Shown piece after piece: positions 16,068-24,430 of a stretch of 64,000 nt of DNA; the first letter of the stretch is position 1, and each line of letters opens with the position of its first letter. The translations under genes and the position numbers were made by a program. Below the pieces are notes generated by a model. The model did no database searches and was not told where the DNA came from. It was given only the letters and a program-made list of their open reading frames with translations. Location: contig NZ_JAAOJA010000013.1 in assembly GCF_013184545.1 (NCBI RefSeq), positions 1 through 64,000 of the forward strand, read 5' to 3'. Source of the DNA: Pseudomonas tumuqii (lineage in GTDB: Bacteria > Pseudomonadota > Gammaproteobacteria > Pseudomonadales > Pseudomonadaceae).

Positions 16068-17378
16068 TTAGCGAGTTCGCAAGGTAAGTGCTTTGCGTTT
16101 TTCTTTATGACAATGCGGCTTACGCTGCTGCAGGCGTTGATAGTTTTCCCAAGCAATGTGGGATATATCGACATCGATATTTACCTGTTCAATTATTTCT
16201 TGCCGTTGTGCCAACGAGAATCCTGTGCCGTAGTTTATGGTCGTGTCATGCCGTGTACCGTGACCAACCAATTTCTTGATCATCATTTCTTGTACGCCAA
16301 GCTTGTTGCGCAGCATGTCGACGAACGTATGGCGAAAGCTATACAGGCAAGCGCCTTCACCTTTGTAAAAGCCGCACTCTGGTAGATAGCCATGATCGTT
16401 AGCACCTTGACCACTGAACCAGCGGGATGCAGTGCGTGCAAATCCATGTTTTTTATCGTAAGGCAGTTCCGGGAAAAGTGGACGATATCGCCCGCCTTCT
16501 TTTAGCCGCATCGCTACAAAATCAAGGAACCCGATCTCAATCAGTTTTGGGTGAATCGGAATTTCTCGGCCACTAAACGGTGTCTTAAGTCGTTGCTCTG
16601 GTCCTTCATTTGTAATGCGCATGACCGGAATGTCGGCGTTTCTATATATGTCTCCGGCGTAGAGCTGGCAAAGCTCTCCTGGGCGGGCACCCGTAAATAC
16701 GGCTAGCAGAGGGAGCCAGAAGCAGTAACTAAACGGTGTCCATCTAAATTTTGCCGTGCCCTCAGTGGTGTAAACGCGGCTGTGGAAGACGCCCTCGAGC
16801 TCGAGTGGGGAGAGTGTCTTGTAGCTAGACTGCATGGCTGATTGGCGTGGTAGCGTAACTTCATGAAGTGGCAAGCTCGCTATGAATTTAGACTTCACGC
16901 AATAGTTAATGAATCGCTTAAATAGATTGAAATAACGATGAGCTGTTTCTCCACAGACAAGCTCATCCAGCTCTATTGGCTGAAGGTGAATTTCGTCCAG
17001 CGAGACTAGTGTCTGTGTGTTTTTCTTCTTGTAGTTAAGCGACTCTTGGAGTGCGGTGAGGTCAGCTATGTTGAGCGAGTCAACGGGGCGATCCGTTCCT
17101 AGAAAAGAAATGATCTGAGTGAGCTGGGATTGGTTTTTGTATGCGGTTCCGTGGGACCAGGTGCCTTTGGCCGAAAAATCACGGACCATTCTTTCAGCTG
17201 CTTGTTGAAGCGTGAGTGAACGAGTGGTGGGATTATCAGGATAGACAGTTGAATTGCCGAGTACGGTATTCAATTGTGTCGGACAGTTGAGCAAATTTTG
17301 TAGCGCTTTTGCTACAAGGGTCGGGTTAACTCCGAAGTACTGCGGCAGGTTAAGTGTTAGGGTATTTGTGCATTGCAT
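16068..17378 (-). CDS. Tyrosine recombinase, second of a tandem pair
   Basis: A site-specific tyrosine recombinase of 436 residues from ATG 17378 (445 if a TTG at 17405 is used, which has no ribosome-binding site). In the numbering of the longer form the catalytic residues are Arg241 (FTGARPGELCQL), Arg358 (YSFRHTF), His382 (VGHGTRHD) and Tyr392 (INYG). The usual HxxR box reads YxxR (Tyr355), a conservative change seen in some active members. It shares several blocks with the larger integrase upstream (VYTTE, FWLPLL, LCQL-x-x-x-DIY), so the two are paralogues. The pair sits in the same orientation 301 bases apart and probably acts together in mobility of the island. Confidence 0.85.
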   Translation of the reverse strand: MQCTNTLTLNLPQYFGVNPTLVAKALQNLLNCPTQLNTVLGNSTVYPDNPTTRSLTLQQAAERMVRDFSAKGTWSHGTAYKNQSQLTQIISFLGTDRPVDSLNIADLTALQESLNYKKKNTQTLVSLDEIHLQPIELDELVCGETAHRYFNLFKRFINYCVKSKFIASLPLHEVTLPRQSAMQSSYKTLSPLELEGVFHSRVYTTEGTAKFRWTPFSYCFWLPLLAVFTGARPGELCQLYAGDIYRNADIPVMRITNEGPEQRLKTPFSGREIPIHPKLIEIGFLDFVAMRLKEGGRYRPLFPELPYDKKHGFARTASRWFSGQGANDHGYLPECGFYKGEGACLYSFRHTFVDMLRNKLGVQEMMIKKLVGHGTRHDTTINYGTGFSLAQRQEIIEQVNIDVDISHIAWENYQRLQQRKPHCHKEKRKALTLRTR

Positions 17379-17521
17379 TAATATTCCAAAGTTCTCCGCA
17401 GTCAAGCCCCTGGGAGACGCGTTTAATGGGCGGGCCTAGTTAATCTAAACTTGTGCTCGAATATATTGCTGGTTTTCGTTCTGTCAAGAATATTGTTAAA
17501 TTTTATTTTTAGTTGTATATA

Positions 17522-17568
17522 TTGACTTCCCTATAAACCCCGGTCCCTGTAAGTTGTAGGGAAGTCAA
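17522..17568. repeat. Twelve-base inverted repeat between the two integrase genes
   Basis: TTGACTTCCCTA (17522-17533) and its perfect reverse complement (17557-17568) flank a 23-base spacer, in an A/T-rich gap of 300 bases between the recombinase genes. There is no T-run, so it is unlikely to be a simple terminator. It may be a recombinase-binding or operator site. Confidence 0.6.
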
Positions 17569-17678
17569 GTGTTTGTTGTTTTTTTGTTTGAGGCCGTACT
17601 AGGTCTTGTTCTTCTCACGGGGAACTCGAAGTTTCGATTTGCCTGTGAGGTCGTCGACACAGTTATCGAAAGGGAGCG

Positions 17679-20213
17679 CTAGGTCAGCGGAAGCTCTGAC
17701 TGTTGATGCTTGAGCCACTCGATTAGTGTCCCGGTATCGTTCGCTTCAGTCGCGATCGATGTGCGAAGAGCGCGACTTGGCTCTGCAGCGCGGCTCGGCC
17801 GTCCTGGGCGATGCCCTTTCTTCTGCAGCTGCTGAAAACGCTCAAAATCAATGTGACTGAGATCGATATTGAAGCGCAGCATTTCCATGGTTTGTTGTTT
17901 CAGCTCAATGCTGTAGTCATTGCCGTACTCCGCTGTCGTGGATTCGTTGCTGTGCCCGGTGAGAGCCTGGATACGGGGTTGATCCACGCCGGTCTGACGC
18001 AGCTGGTTGATAAACGTATGCCGCAATGAGTGAAAACTCAGGCCGTTCAGCCGAGGAAAACCGCACTGCTGCAAGTAACCTGCTCGCTGCGGGTCACCGC
18101 AAAACCAGCGTGAAGCGATGTGGCTGTGGGCGCGTCGGATATCAGCACGCATCTCCGGAAATAGCAGCTCTTTGCTGGATGCCGCAACCGCTCGGCGTTG
18201 CGCAACAAACGCGAGAAACCCCTTCTCCAACAACACAGAATGCAGCGGAATATCGCGAACACTGCTGCTGTTTTTCAGCAATTTGTGGGGATGGTTCAGG
18301 TTATGACTGATTACCCAGGCACCTTCCGGTGTTTGATAGATATCTTCGAGGGTCAGTTGGCACAGCTCGTTCAGCCTGGAGCCGGTGAACAGGCCGAGTA
18401 ATGGCAACCAGAATTTGAAGTTGTCCATCCGCCAGCGCGGCACTTTTTCGGTGGTGTACACCGGGCCGTTGAGCATCTGCTTGAGCTCGCTCTGCGTATA
18501 GGCGCGTCGCACGCGGGTACTGCGCTTGCGGGCCTTTTCCTTTAAACGTACTGGCCCAGCTATATCGCGGGCGATCCACTCGTTCTCAAAAGCAAAGCGA
18601 AACATCGACTTCGCCAGGTCGAAATACTTCTTCGCTGTCTTAGCGTGGATGGCCTCGTAGCCGCCTTGCTCAATTAGGACGTGGATCGGGGTGCTATTGA
18701 GTTCACTGAGTTGCCGCCGGTTGCGTGGATACATCATCAGAACCGTTCGCAAATTCCGAAAGTCTTCGGTCGTTACGGAGTGAAGGGGGCGCAATGGCCC
18801 CAGCAACTCACAGACGACTTCGAGGCGAGCACAATTCAGGAACCGCGTTCCTTGGTGTGACCATTGCCCCGTCAGCTCCTGGTCGCGTCTGTAACGCTCC
18901 AGAAGCTGCTGAATCGTCATGCGTGCTTCCGGTGATTGCTCGCTACGCGGCTGCTGACCTCCGGAGAACAAAGCACCCAATGGATTAGCCGGACTTGCAT
19001 CCTGGTTGGTGGTCGGCAGCGTCCAGCCGTCATCACTGCCAGGCGTGGGAGTCGTTGGTGGCGTTTGGCCTGGCGGAAGCGGTACGTCTCCGTCCGGGCG
19101 TAGGCGCGCTCTTATGGCTTCGACGTGAATCCGCAACTCGTTAAGGCTTGGTATACCGCTACCGAACTGCTGGCCTTGAAGAATGAGCCCGCATAGCCAG
19201 TCGAAACGCTCCAAGACGAAGCCAGATTTCAGGATGGATTCGTGCAGATCATGCGTATGCAACTCGAACGCCAGGCGGTCAGGCAGTTGAGGATACTGAC
19301 TGCGCAGCAGCGCGGGCATGTCCACGCTGAACAGGTGGGGTGTTCCGGTTGCCGGATGCAAGCTGTGAGGGGCGTTACTGGTCCCTGCAGGATTGTCGAG
19401 TTTGCGCAGAAACTCATGGTCCCGCTCACGCAGATCGAGTGGGCGTAGAGCCAGCCAGCGCGGGTTGTGCCGGAAATGCAAACCGTGCTCGGGGAGCAGA
19501 TAGCGTCGCAGAGCCTCCAGATGAAAGCTGGCTTGGTACAGAGGGAGCCATTCGCTGCGCTGTAGGTGCTGCTCCAGCAACTGGGTCAATTCTGCCAGGC
19601 CTTGCAGTACGAACACGGCGCGTTGCTGGGCTTCCTCCGGATTCAGCGTGTGCAGCTCGAACACTTGGGTTTTCAGCAACAGGGGATAGGCGGCGCCTAG
19701 TAGGTCAGGGAGGGGCACTTGCAGGGTGAACTGGTGCTGTTCGCGCAGGAGGAACGTAGGCGTCTGACGCAACTGCTCATAGCGCATGCGCCCAATAGCC
19801 AGACTCAGGTCTTGAACGGGGCAGACGATCTGCGAGCTTTTAGGTGCAGGTGCAGGTGCAGGTGCAGGTGCAGGTGCAGGTGCAGGTGCAGGTGCAGGTG
19901 CAGGTGCAGGTGCAGGCGCGAGTTGGACTTCGGGCTTTTTGCTTAGGGGGGCAATCGAGTCGCGGATGCGCGCCAGTTCTTGCTGGAGGCCTTCAGTGGT
20001 CTTGATTTCGCCCAGGCGAAAGCGTAGTCGGCGGATGCGTTCAGCTAGATCGAGGGCGAGGTCGCGGGCTTCATCAACTGCAATGCCGTCGAGTGACCAG
20101 CGAATTTCACGAGACGCGTAAGGAAAGCGCTGCTGGAGCAGGCTGGGCAGGATCAGCCTAAAGGTCAGCTGGTTGTTTTTGTCGCGATATAGGTAGTGGG
20201 CTAGGTGTTGCAT
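17679..20213 (-). CDS. Large tyrosine recombinase with a triplicated N-terminal module and Pro-Ala linker
   Basis: About 844 residues from ATG 20213 (GAGG nine bases upstream; a TTG at 20222 gives 847, used for numbering here). Catalytic residues are Arg615 (FTGSRLNELCQL), His731 and Arg734 (HSLRHTF), His757 (TGHSNES) and Tyr766 (AEYG). The N-terminal half holds three copies of one module, about 9-67, 153-216 and 290-350. Each reads roughly as F-x-L-x-x-P-x-LL-x-x-x-YP with FELHT or RWSLD following, as in the DUF6538-like N-terminal domain of phage-island integrases. Copies one and two are separated by a run of about 13 Ala-Pro pairs (101-127). Twice normal integrase length. It begins about 100 bases from an ssrA-derived attachment repeat, as expected of an island integrase. 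Confidence 0.85.
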   Translation of the reverse strand: MQHLAHYLYRDKNNQLTFRLILPSLLQQRFPYASREIRWSLDGIAVDEARDLALDLAERIRRLRFRLGEIKTTEGLQQELARIRDSIAPLSKKPEVQLAPAPAPAPAPAPAPAPAPAPAPAPAPKSSQIVCPVQDLSLAIGRMRYEQLRQTPTFLLREQHQFTLQVPLPDLLGAAYPLLLKTQVFELHTLNPEEAQQRAVFVLQGLAELTQLLEQHLQRSEWLPLYQASFHLEALRRYLLPEHGLHFRHNPRWLALRPLDLRERDHEFLRKLDNPAGTSNAPHSLHPATGTPHLFSVDMPALLRSQYPQLPDRLAFELHTHDLHESILKSGFVLERFDWLCGLILQGQQFGSGIPSLNELRIHVEAIRARLRPDGDVPLPPGQTPPTTPTPGSDDGWTLPTTNQDASPANPLGALFSGGQQPRSEQSPEARMTIQQLLERYRRDQELTGQWSHQGTRFLNCARLEVVCELLGPLRPLHSVTTEDFRNLRTVLMMYPRNRRQLSELNSTPIHVLIEQGGYEAIHAKTAKKYFDLAKSMFRFAFENEWIARDIAGPVRLKEKARKRSTRVRRAYTQSELKQMLNGPVYTTEKVPRWRMDNFKFWLPLLGLFTGSRLNELCQLTLEDIYQTPEGAWVISHNLNHPHKLLKNSSSVRDIPLHSVLLEKGFLAFVAQRRAVAASSKELLFPEMRADIRRAHSHIASRWFCGDPQRAGYLQQCGFPRLNGLSFHSLRHTFINQLRQTGVDQPRIQALTGHSNESTTAEYGNDYSIELKQQTMEMLRFNIDLSHIDFERFQQLQKKGHRPGRPSRAAEPSRALRTSIATEANDTGTLIEWLKHQQSELPLT
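19843..19914. repeat. Hexanucleotide tandem repeat (GGTGCA)12 inside the integrase gene
   Basis: Twelve perfect copies of GGTGCA encode, on the minus strand, the alternating Ala-Pro linker of the large integrase. Because the unit is six bases, gain or loss of copies changes linker length without breaking the frame. Perfect copies suggest recent slippage. Confidence 0.95.
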
Positions 20214-20281
20214 GGGGTTCAACCTCGTCGTCAGTGGAATTTCCTGAGAAATTTCCAGACTCGGTTTGAACCCCTTTCAAA

Positions 20282-20307
20282 TTAAGTCTTCAAAATCAAA
20301 GACTTAA
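20282..20307 (-). terminator. Hairpin next to the left attachment repeat
   Basis: TTAAGTCTT and AAGACTTAA form a perfect nine-base stem with an eight-base loop. It lies nine bases from the copy of the ssrA 3' end, in the position that the ssrA terminator occupies at the other repeat (34096-34129). It is therefore likely to be the terminator supplied by the left-hand element when it occupied the ssrA site directly. Confidence 0.5.
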
Positions 20308-20316
20308 CCTCGTAAT

Positions 20317-20342
20317 TGGTGGAGCCGGGGGGATTTGAACCC
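20317..20342. repeat. Left attachment repeat (copy of the ssrA 3' end)
   Basis: Twenty-six bases, from TGGTGGAGCC to TTTGAACCC, are identical to 34144-34169, the 3' end of ssrA including the encoded CCA. The sequences diverge on both sides. This is a classic integration duplication and marks the left limit of the filamentous prophage. It could also be the integrase-side attachment site of the island to its left. Confidence 0.9.
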
Positions 20343-20568
20343 GTGTCGCTGGTTCCGTATTGCACCGCTATCGTCTGCTTTTGTAAGTAAATCAGCCTGT
20401 TATGATTTGCACGCTCTCGCATTGGTCGACTTTGCCTTGCTGTGTCTGTGACAGTTTTGAGGCACTGAGTCTAGCTACAGGTGAATTGCTATGGCAAATT
20501 GCTACTAATTCTGCGGGTTCCTCAATTCAAACCCTAGAAGCTCTAATATTTTACATGGGGGTATAGTC

Positions 20569-21756
20569 ATGTTTGAGTCCATTCTTTTTCGGCGTAACTC
20601 AACCCACCCTGGCCAGACTGCAGTTGATGTGGGTGCAATCATCGAAGCACTGCTTTTCTACGGCTCTACCCATGTAATGGTTGATCGATCTTCACTGCTA
20701 GAATTGCTTGTGAAGTTCGGGGATGAGGTTTTATTTGAATTAATTAGTGGTGGTTATCTAAAAGTTACGTATGTTGAGTCATGGAATGGAATAATGACGG
20801 ACTCTCCCGGAAGTGGTCCGCCTTTACATTCTCCAGTATTTTTTACTTCTTCAAATCATCAGTTTCCTGATGTTTTGAGAACGTCTTGTATTGAGGTTCA
20901 TGGAAAATCCGGGCGCGGGCGTCGTGCAGCAAGCCGATTGGAGAAGGTTTTTCATGTTCATCAGCATGATCAAGTGATTGCTGATGGAGTTCGAGACGTT
21001 TTTTTAAATGACCAGTATATGTCTGTGGCAGCTAGATCAGTGCTAGGTAACTTGGTTCCGGGGGTTGACTTTTCTGCTGCTAGTTTTTTTGCACGTAAGG
21101 TTGGTGATCGGTTCGTTGTTGAAAGTGACTTGGATTGGCTGGCTGTGAATCGTCAGTATCATCAATTTGTCTCGCCCAAGCACTCGGCAATTAATCCGGC
21201 GTATATCTTGAGTAATATATTTAACGTTGAGTGCGATTTGTACTTTGCTTCAGTAAGCTCTTCTGAGCTTCATACGTCGTTGTTGAATTCAAGGCTGATT
21301 TCGGCTCGTATTAATTTTGTTGTGCAGCATCGCATGAGAAGTCAATTGGAGTTGAACAGATTTCAGTCGGCTTTATTTCCTGGTGCTAAATCTGTTCGTG
21401 AAGCAGTTAACTCTGGGAAGGTTTCGGTTCTGGAGTTGCTGCCTGTTATTGAATCGTCATGTAAGTTTAAAAAATGGTTACATGGCAGGCCGTTTGATGC
21501 GGATTTATTGGCTGAATACCACAAGGAAGTAACTAAGGAAACGATCGTTGACCGGCTGCCAGGGAAAACAACTCGTTTCGCTATTTTTACTGGCTTAGGG
21601 GTCGTTCTTGATTCATTCGCTACAGCGGGTGTTGCTACGACTGCAGGCCTTGCAATAGGGGCGTTTGATGGGCTCTTCTTGGATAAACTACTTAAAGGTT
21701 GGAAGCCAAATCAATTTATTGAGAGCAAGCTTGGGCCTGCTCTTAAGAAAGCTTAA
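20569..21756 (+). CDS. Unknown prophage cargo protein with a C-terminal hydrophobic segment
   Basis: A 395-residue protein with no recognised family. The sequence is clearly more A/T-rich than the phage core. Residues about 345-385 are Gly/Ala-rich and hydrophobic (LGVVLDSFATAGVATTAGLA), perhaps a membrane-inserting hairpin. The body contains a block HVHQHDQVIADGVRDVF and is otherwise without motifs I can name. A GGGGG stretch lies before ATG 20569. Position at the prophage edge, foreign composition and lack of phage homology suggest an accessory gene, possibly for host defence. No function should be assumed. Confidence 0.7.
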   Translation: MFESILFRRNSTHPGQTAVDVGAIIEALLFYGSTHVMVDRSSLLELLVKFGDEVLFELISGGYLKVTYVESWNGIMTDSPGSGPPLHSPVFFTSSNHQFPDVLRTSCIEVHGKSGRGRRAASRLEKVFHVHQHDQVIADGVRDVFLNDQYMSVAARSVLGNLVPGVDFSAASFFARKVGDRFVVESDLDWLAVNRQYHQFVSPKHSAINPAYILSNIFNVECDLYFASVSSSELHTSLLNSRLISARINFVVQHRMRSQLELNRFQSALFPGAKSVREAVNSGKVSVLELLPVIESSCKFKKWLHGRPFDADLLAEYHKEVTKETIVDRLPGKTTRFAIFTGLGVVLDSFATAGVATTAGLAIGAFDGLFLDKLLKGWKPNQFIESKLGPALKKA

Positions 21757-21844
21757 GCCCCTCTATCAAATTCGCCTTCCATTGCGGGCGTACCAGTGCC
21801 TAACCCCGGCTATTTGTCGCAGTGTTTGCGAAATTTTTTCGATA

Positions 21845-22048
21845 CTATTCCCACAGCACCTCTTCCCGGGCTATGGAAATGTCGCCGGGTGCATCGATGT
21901 GGATTTTGGCCCGTGATCCCGTGATCTCGCCTAGCCTGATTTCTATGCCGGTAGTGGCGAGCTGCTTCAACAGCTTCTCGACATCGGCGCCAGGGGCCAG
22001 GTGTAGGAAAATGCTTTCGCCAGAATGGCGGCTGAGTATTAGTGACAT
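21845..22048 (-). CDS. RsmN/RsmF-like CsrA-family RNA-binding regulator
   Basis: A 67-residue protein. The first strand MSLILSRHSGESI and the C-terminal block KIHIDAPGDISIAREE match CsrA/RsmA. Between them is a helical insertion (ADVEKLLKQLATTGIEIRLGEI), as in P. aeruginosa RsmN/RsmF (about 71 residues), where the strands are rearranged relative to CsrA. Arg61 corresponds to the RNA-contacting arginine of CsrA (Arg44) and RsmN (Arg62). Such proteins bind GGA motifs in mRNA leaders and control translation. AAGGAGGGTC before the ATG is a strong ribosome-binding site. It is carried between two cargo genes of the prophage, so it may let the phage adjust host Gac/Rsm-controlled traits. Confidence 0.8.
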   Translation of the reverse strand: MSLILSRHSGESIFLHLAPGADVEKLLKQLATTGIEIRLGEITGSRAKIHIDAPGDISIAREEVLWE

Positions 22049-22219
22049 TGTGACCCTCCTTGGTTTCAGCTTCTGGCTAGTAGACTAGAGCACGTCTGTC
22101 GCTTGTCTGATTAGGAGCTTGTTAGATAATAAATCTGTCCCCTTTTCAGTCCCCTTTTCAAGATCACGCCTAACGCTTTGTCTTCTTATGATGACCAGTC
22201 TTAGGTTGGGTTGTTTGTT

Positions 22220-23560
22220 TTATTCTGTATCATTGTCGCCAATTCTGTTTTTGTATATTACTTGTAATGTGTTAAAAATCTCTTCCTGCTTCATCGTAGC
22301 TATCGTAATTTTGCGCTCTACTTCGTTTAATTCCATTGCAATTTCTTGGATGTTTTCTTTTTTATTAGGGGTCGAAATGGCATCGGAATTTATTCTATTT
22401 GCCAAATGCCGCAAGTGCTCTTTTTTAAGTGTGAGGTCATTTAAGACGTTGTCTACATTTGTTAGCTCTCTCTCAAGATGGCCGATGTTAGCATACCCCC
22501 ATTTTTCCTCAACATTGTCTCGCCTTGAGTTTGAGTGTAGTTGCAAGTATCTTTTGGATACGAACTTATTATGTGCTGAGCGATTAAAATTATCTGTATC
22601 AAATTTGGTGTTTCTTATTTGCAGTTCTTGCTCTAGATCCCTATCCTTTTGTCTAATATCCCTGATTTCATCAAGTATTTCTTTGGATGGTTTTTCCTTA
22701 ACGCTTTTGCTCGCCAGCGATAAGAACCGCTCAGGGAGATACATGTGGAAATCAGTTCCTACCTCATTTTTGAATTCCTTGATTAGCTCTGGTCGTGGGC
22801 CGATCGTCTTACCCTTGAAGCGTAGCCACCAGTCTTCCTTCCCGTCATCCGTGATGAATACAACTGAGGCACTCTCTTTTTTTGCCTTTTGAAGTATGTC
22901 TTTCCAAATTATCAAGTCGCCATATGGTCTGCATCTTGAGGTTATGGTGTCTTCATCGCTTTGCTTTTTTATGTCTGAATAGCCTGGAGGTATTTTTTGC
23001 TTATATCGCTCAATGCCGTCTTTTATTATTTCTTCTAGCTTGGAGTTTGTCGATTCGTCGCCAACTCTTCCGTCAAATATTCTTGCAATGGATTCCTGTA
23101 TTTCATCGGCACTTATTCTGGCGGTATGGGTTTCTTTGTTTTCGGTAAGTTCGGTTTTTACCTTGTCCAGGCTGAGCGCAACACTCTTCATTGTTTTTTC
23201 TGAAACAAACGGGTGCTGCCTAGAGTTCTCTAGCTTACTTTTAAGCTTGCTTATTTCTGTAATTGTTTTCTCATATTCCTCTTGTTGTTCGTGTATGACG
23301 CCGAGTCTGTTTTCTAGATACTCTGCAGCTACTCGATGAGGTATCCATATCTTGTCTATTAATGTTTCAAGTGTATTTACAAACAAGGATCTTGTTTCGT
23401 CGGAATACCTATATAAATTCAGTAGAATGTTGGTGTCAAAAATAAAAATACAATTGGTCCAGAGCGCTGCGTTATCCGCTGGTTTAGAGAAATGCCCAGG
23501 AAATTTGTCTTTCATAAATTGTCCTTTACTTGATCTCGTTTTCTCGAAACCGAGTTTCAC
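22220..23560 (-). CDS. PIN-like domain protein with long coiled coil, prophage cargo
   Basis: A 446-residue protein. Residues about 38-290 resemble the PIN-like (DUF4935) nuclease fold: FIFDTNILLNLYRY carries the first acidic residue, then RPYGDLIIWKDIL and VVFITDDGKEDWW carry further conserved acids. The segment between has Glu/Lys-rich coiled coil (EQQEEYEKTITEISKLKSKL). The C-terminal 150 residues are again coiled coil. PIN-like proteins are Mg-dependent RNases, and this arrangement occurs in uncharacterised prophage and island genes, some linked to phage defence. The gene is strongly A/T-rich compared with neighbours. An internal ATG 45 bases in (MKDKF) is an alternative start. Confidence 0.75.
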   Translation of the reverse strand: MKLGFEKTRSSKGQFMKDKFPGHFSKPADNAALWTNCIFIFDTNILLNLYRYSDETRSLFVNTLETLIDKIWIPHRVAAEYLENRLGVIHEQQEEYEKTITEISKLKSKLENSRQHPFVSEKTMKSVALSLDKVKTELTENKETHTARISADEIQESIARIFDGRVGDESTNSKLEEIIKDGIERYKQKIPPGYSDIKKQSDEDTITSRCRPYGDLIIWKDILQKAKKESASVVFITDDGKEDWWLRFKGKTIGPRPELIKEFKNEVGTDFHMYLPERFLSLASKSVKEKPSKEILDEIRDIRQKDRDLEQELQIRNTKFDTDNFNRSAHNKFVSKRYLQLHSNSRRDNVEEKWGYANIGHLERELTNVDNVLNDLTLKKEHLRHLANRINSDAISTPNKKENIQEIAMELNEVERKITIATMKQEEIFNTLQVIYKNRIGDNDTE

Positions 23561-23634
23561 TCGGTGTCTTTTCTAACCGCACTTGGCTCCATGTGCTCGG
23601 GCATACCAGCGCCTAGCTACTATCTGGGTGATCG

Positions 23635-23907
23635 CTATCCCGCGTTGGGTTGGCTCAAGTTTCGGTTGGCTTCTTCGTATTCAGGGCTGGTCTGGCCGCA
23701 CTCCGGTGCAATCTGGCCGCTTGCGAGCCATAGGGCATATTGCGGATAGATCAGGGTCAGCGCTTCGACCTCTTGGGTACTGATCCGAGTCCGCTTGTCA
23801 TATCGAACGGTCCTCCACCGGGTTCCCCCGATCTCCGTCTTCTTCACCAGCTCATCTAGCCCGGTCTTATCGATAAGCGATCTAACGCGGTCGTCTATTG
23901 ATTCCAT
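23635..23907 (-). CDS. Prophage repressor-like DNA-binding protein
   Basis: A 90-residue protein transcribed away from the phage early genes. It has the layout of small phage repressors: DDRVRSLIDKTGLDELVKKT, then GTRWRTVRYDKRTRISTQEV and YPQYALWLASGQI, a tail widespread in Xre-type regulators of Pseudomonas prophages. It occupies the position of the Pf4 immunity repressor (Pf4r), divergent from the excisionase-like gene. The operator region at 23930-23972 lies between them. Role inferred: maintenance of lysogeny and superinfection immunity. Confidence 0.7.
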   Translation of the reverse strand: MESIDDRVRSLIDKTGLDELVKKTEIGGTRWRTVRYDKRTRISTQEVEALTLIYPQYALWLASGQIAPECGQTSPEYEEANRNLSQPNAG

Positions 23908-23929
23908 AATCGTCTAGTAATTTACATTC

Positions 23930-23972
23930 GTAATATACAAAAAGAACCACATCTGACGTATATTACAGATGT
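23930..23972. promoter_or_regulatory. Divergent lysogeny control region with paired inverted repeats
   Basis: Between the repressor and excisionase-like genes, GTAATATAC (23930-23938) faces its reverse complement GTATATTAC (23958-23966). A second nested pair, ACATCTG (23949-23955) and CAGATGT (23966-23972), overlaps the right site. These are good candidate operators for the repressor and its antagonist, over an A/T-rich promoter region. Confidence 0.55.
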
Positions 23973-24044
23973 AGATTACGTTAAGCCTTGCTGCAAACGG
24001 TTGAGGCGTAGCCCAGTAGTGCTGAGCATAGTGGATTAAAGCAG

Positions 24045-24263
24045 ATGGATACGGAAGGACTGGACCCTCAAAAGCTAATCGGTTGCCCACCTTTAATGCC
24101 TTGGCAGGCGTTCGCCGACTGGATCGGCATGGGTGAGGAACCTATTGTCGTCCGTACATGGCTTGAACGTGGCTACCTGCCAAGCCTCAAGGTAGGTAAG
24201 CGCGTGATGGTTAATGTCGCACTCCTGACACGCCAGCTCGTTGAACAGGAGTGGACGCTATGA
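24045..24263 (+). CDS. Excisionase-like helix-turn-helix protein (XisF-like position)
   Basis: A 72-residue protein with a MerR/excisionase-type winged helix: WQAFADWIGM, VRTWLERGYLPSLKVGKRVMVN. In Pf4, XisF4 at the same position opposes the repressor and activates replication and excision. The gene is divergent from the repressor and overlaps the next gene (ATGA), beginning the phage early operon. The function is inferred from fold and position. Confidence 0.7.
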   Translation: MDTEGLDPQKLIGCPPLMPWQAFADWIGMGEEPIVVRTWLERGYLPSLKVGKRVMVNVALLTRQLVEQEWTL

Positions 24264-24430
24264 GTCGGGCAGACCAGCAATTCAAGCTGCGCATGCCTGC
24301 CGCTCTCCGCGCTCAGGTCGAGCACGCCGCCAAAGATGCCCGCCGCTCTCTGAATGCCGAAATCGTCATTCGCCTGGAAGCGAGCTTCGCCCAGGAAGCG
24401 ACAAAGCAGGAGGTGCGGCATGGCTCTTGA
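24260..24430 (+). CDS. Arc-family ribbon-helix-helix DNA-binding protein
   Basis: A 56-residue protein beginning MSRADQQFKLRMPAALRAQV and continuing HAAKDARRSLNAEIVIRLE. This is the Arc/MetJ-type ribbon-helix-helix pattern (FxLRxPxxLRxxV, then RSxNAEIxxRLE). It overlaps the preceding gene by four bases and the following frame by 11 bases. Probably an early-operon regulator of the phage. Confidence 0.8.
   Translation: MSRADQQFKLRMPAALRAQVEHAAKDARRSLNAEIVIRLEASFAQEATKQEVRHGS

Larger units (their letters stand above)
20223..20568. other. Junction between the left island and the prophage, no gene seen
   Basis: These 346 bases hold the hairpin at 20282-20307 and the attachment repeat at 20317-20342. 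The remaining 226 bases up to the first prophage cargo gene are A/T-rich; no coding frame is convincing. They probably include the promoter of the gene at 20569. Confidence 0.6.

Noticed and set aside
19843..19914. A CRISPR-like array
   Set aside because: It is a plain hexanucleotide tandem repeat without spacers and lies inside a coding region.
20317..20342. A possible tRNA gene
   Set aside because: The sequence looks like a tRNA T-arm and acceptor end, but only 26 bases match. It is a copy of the ssrA 3' end, with no anticodon arm.
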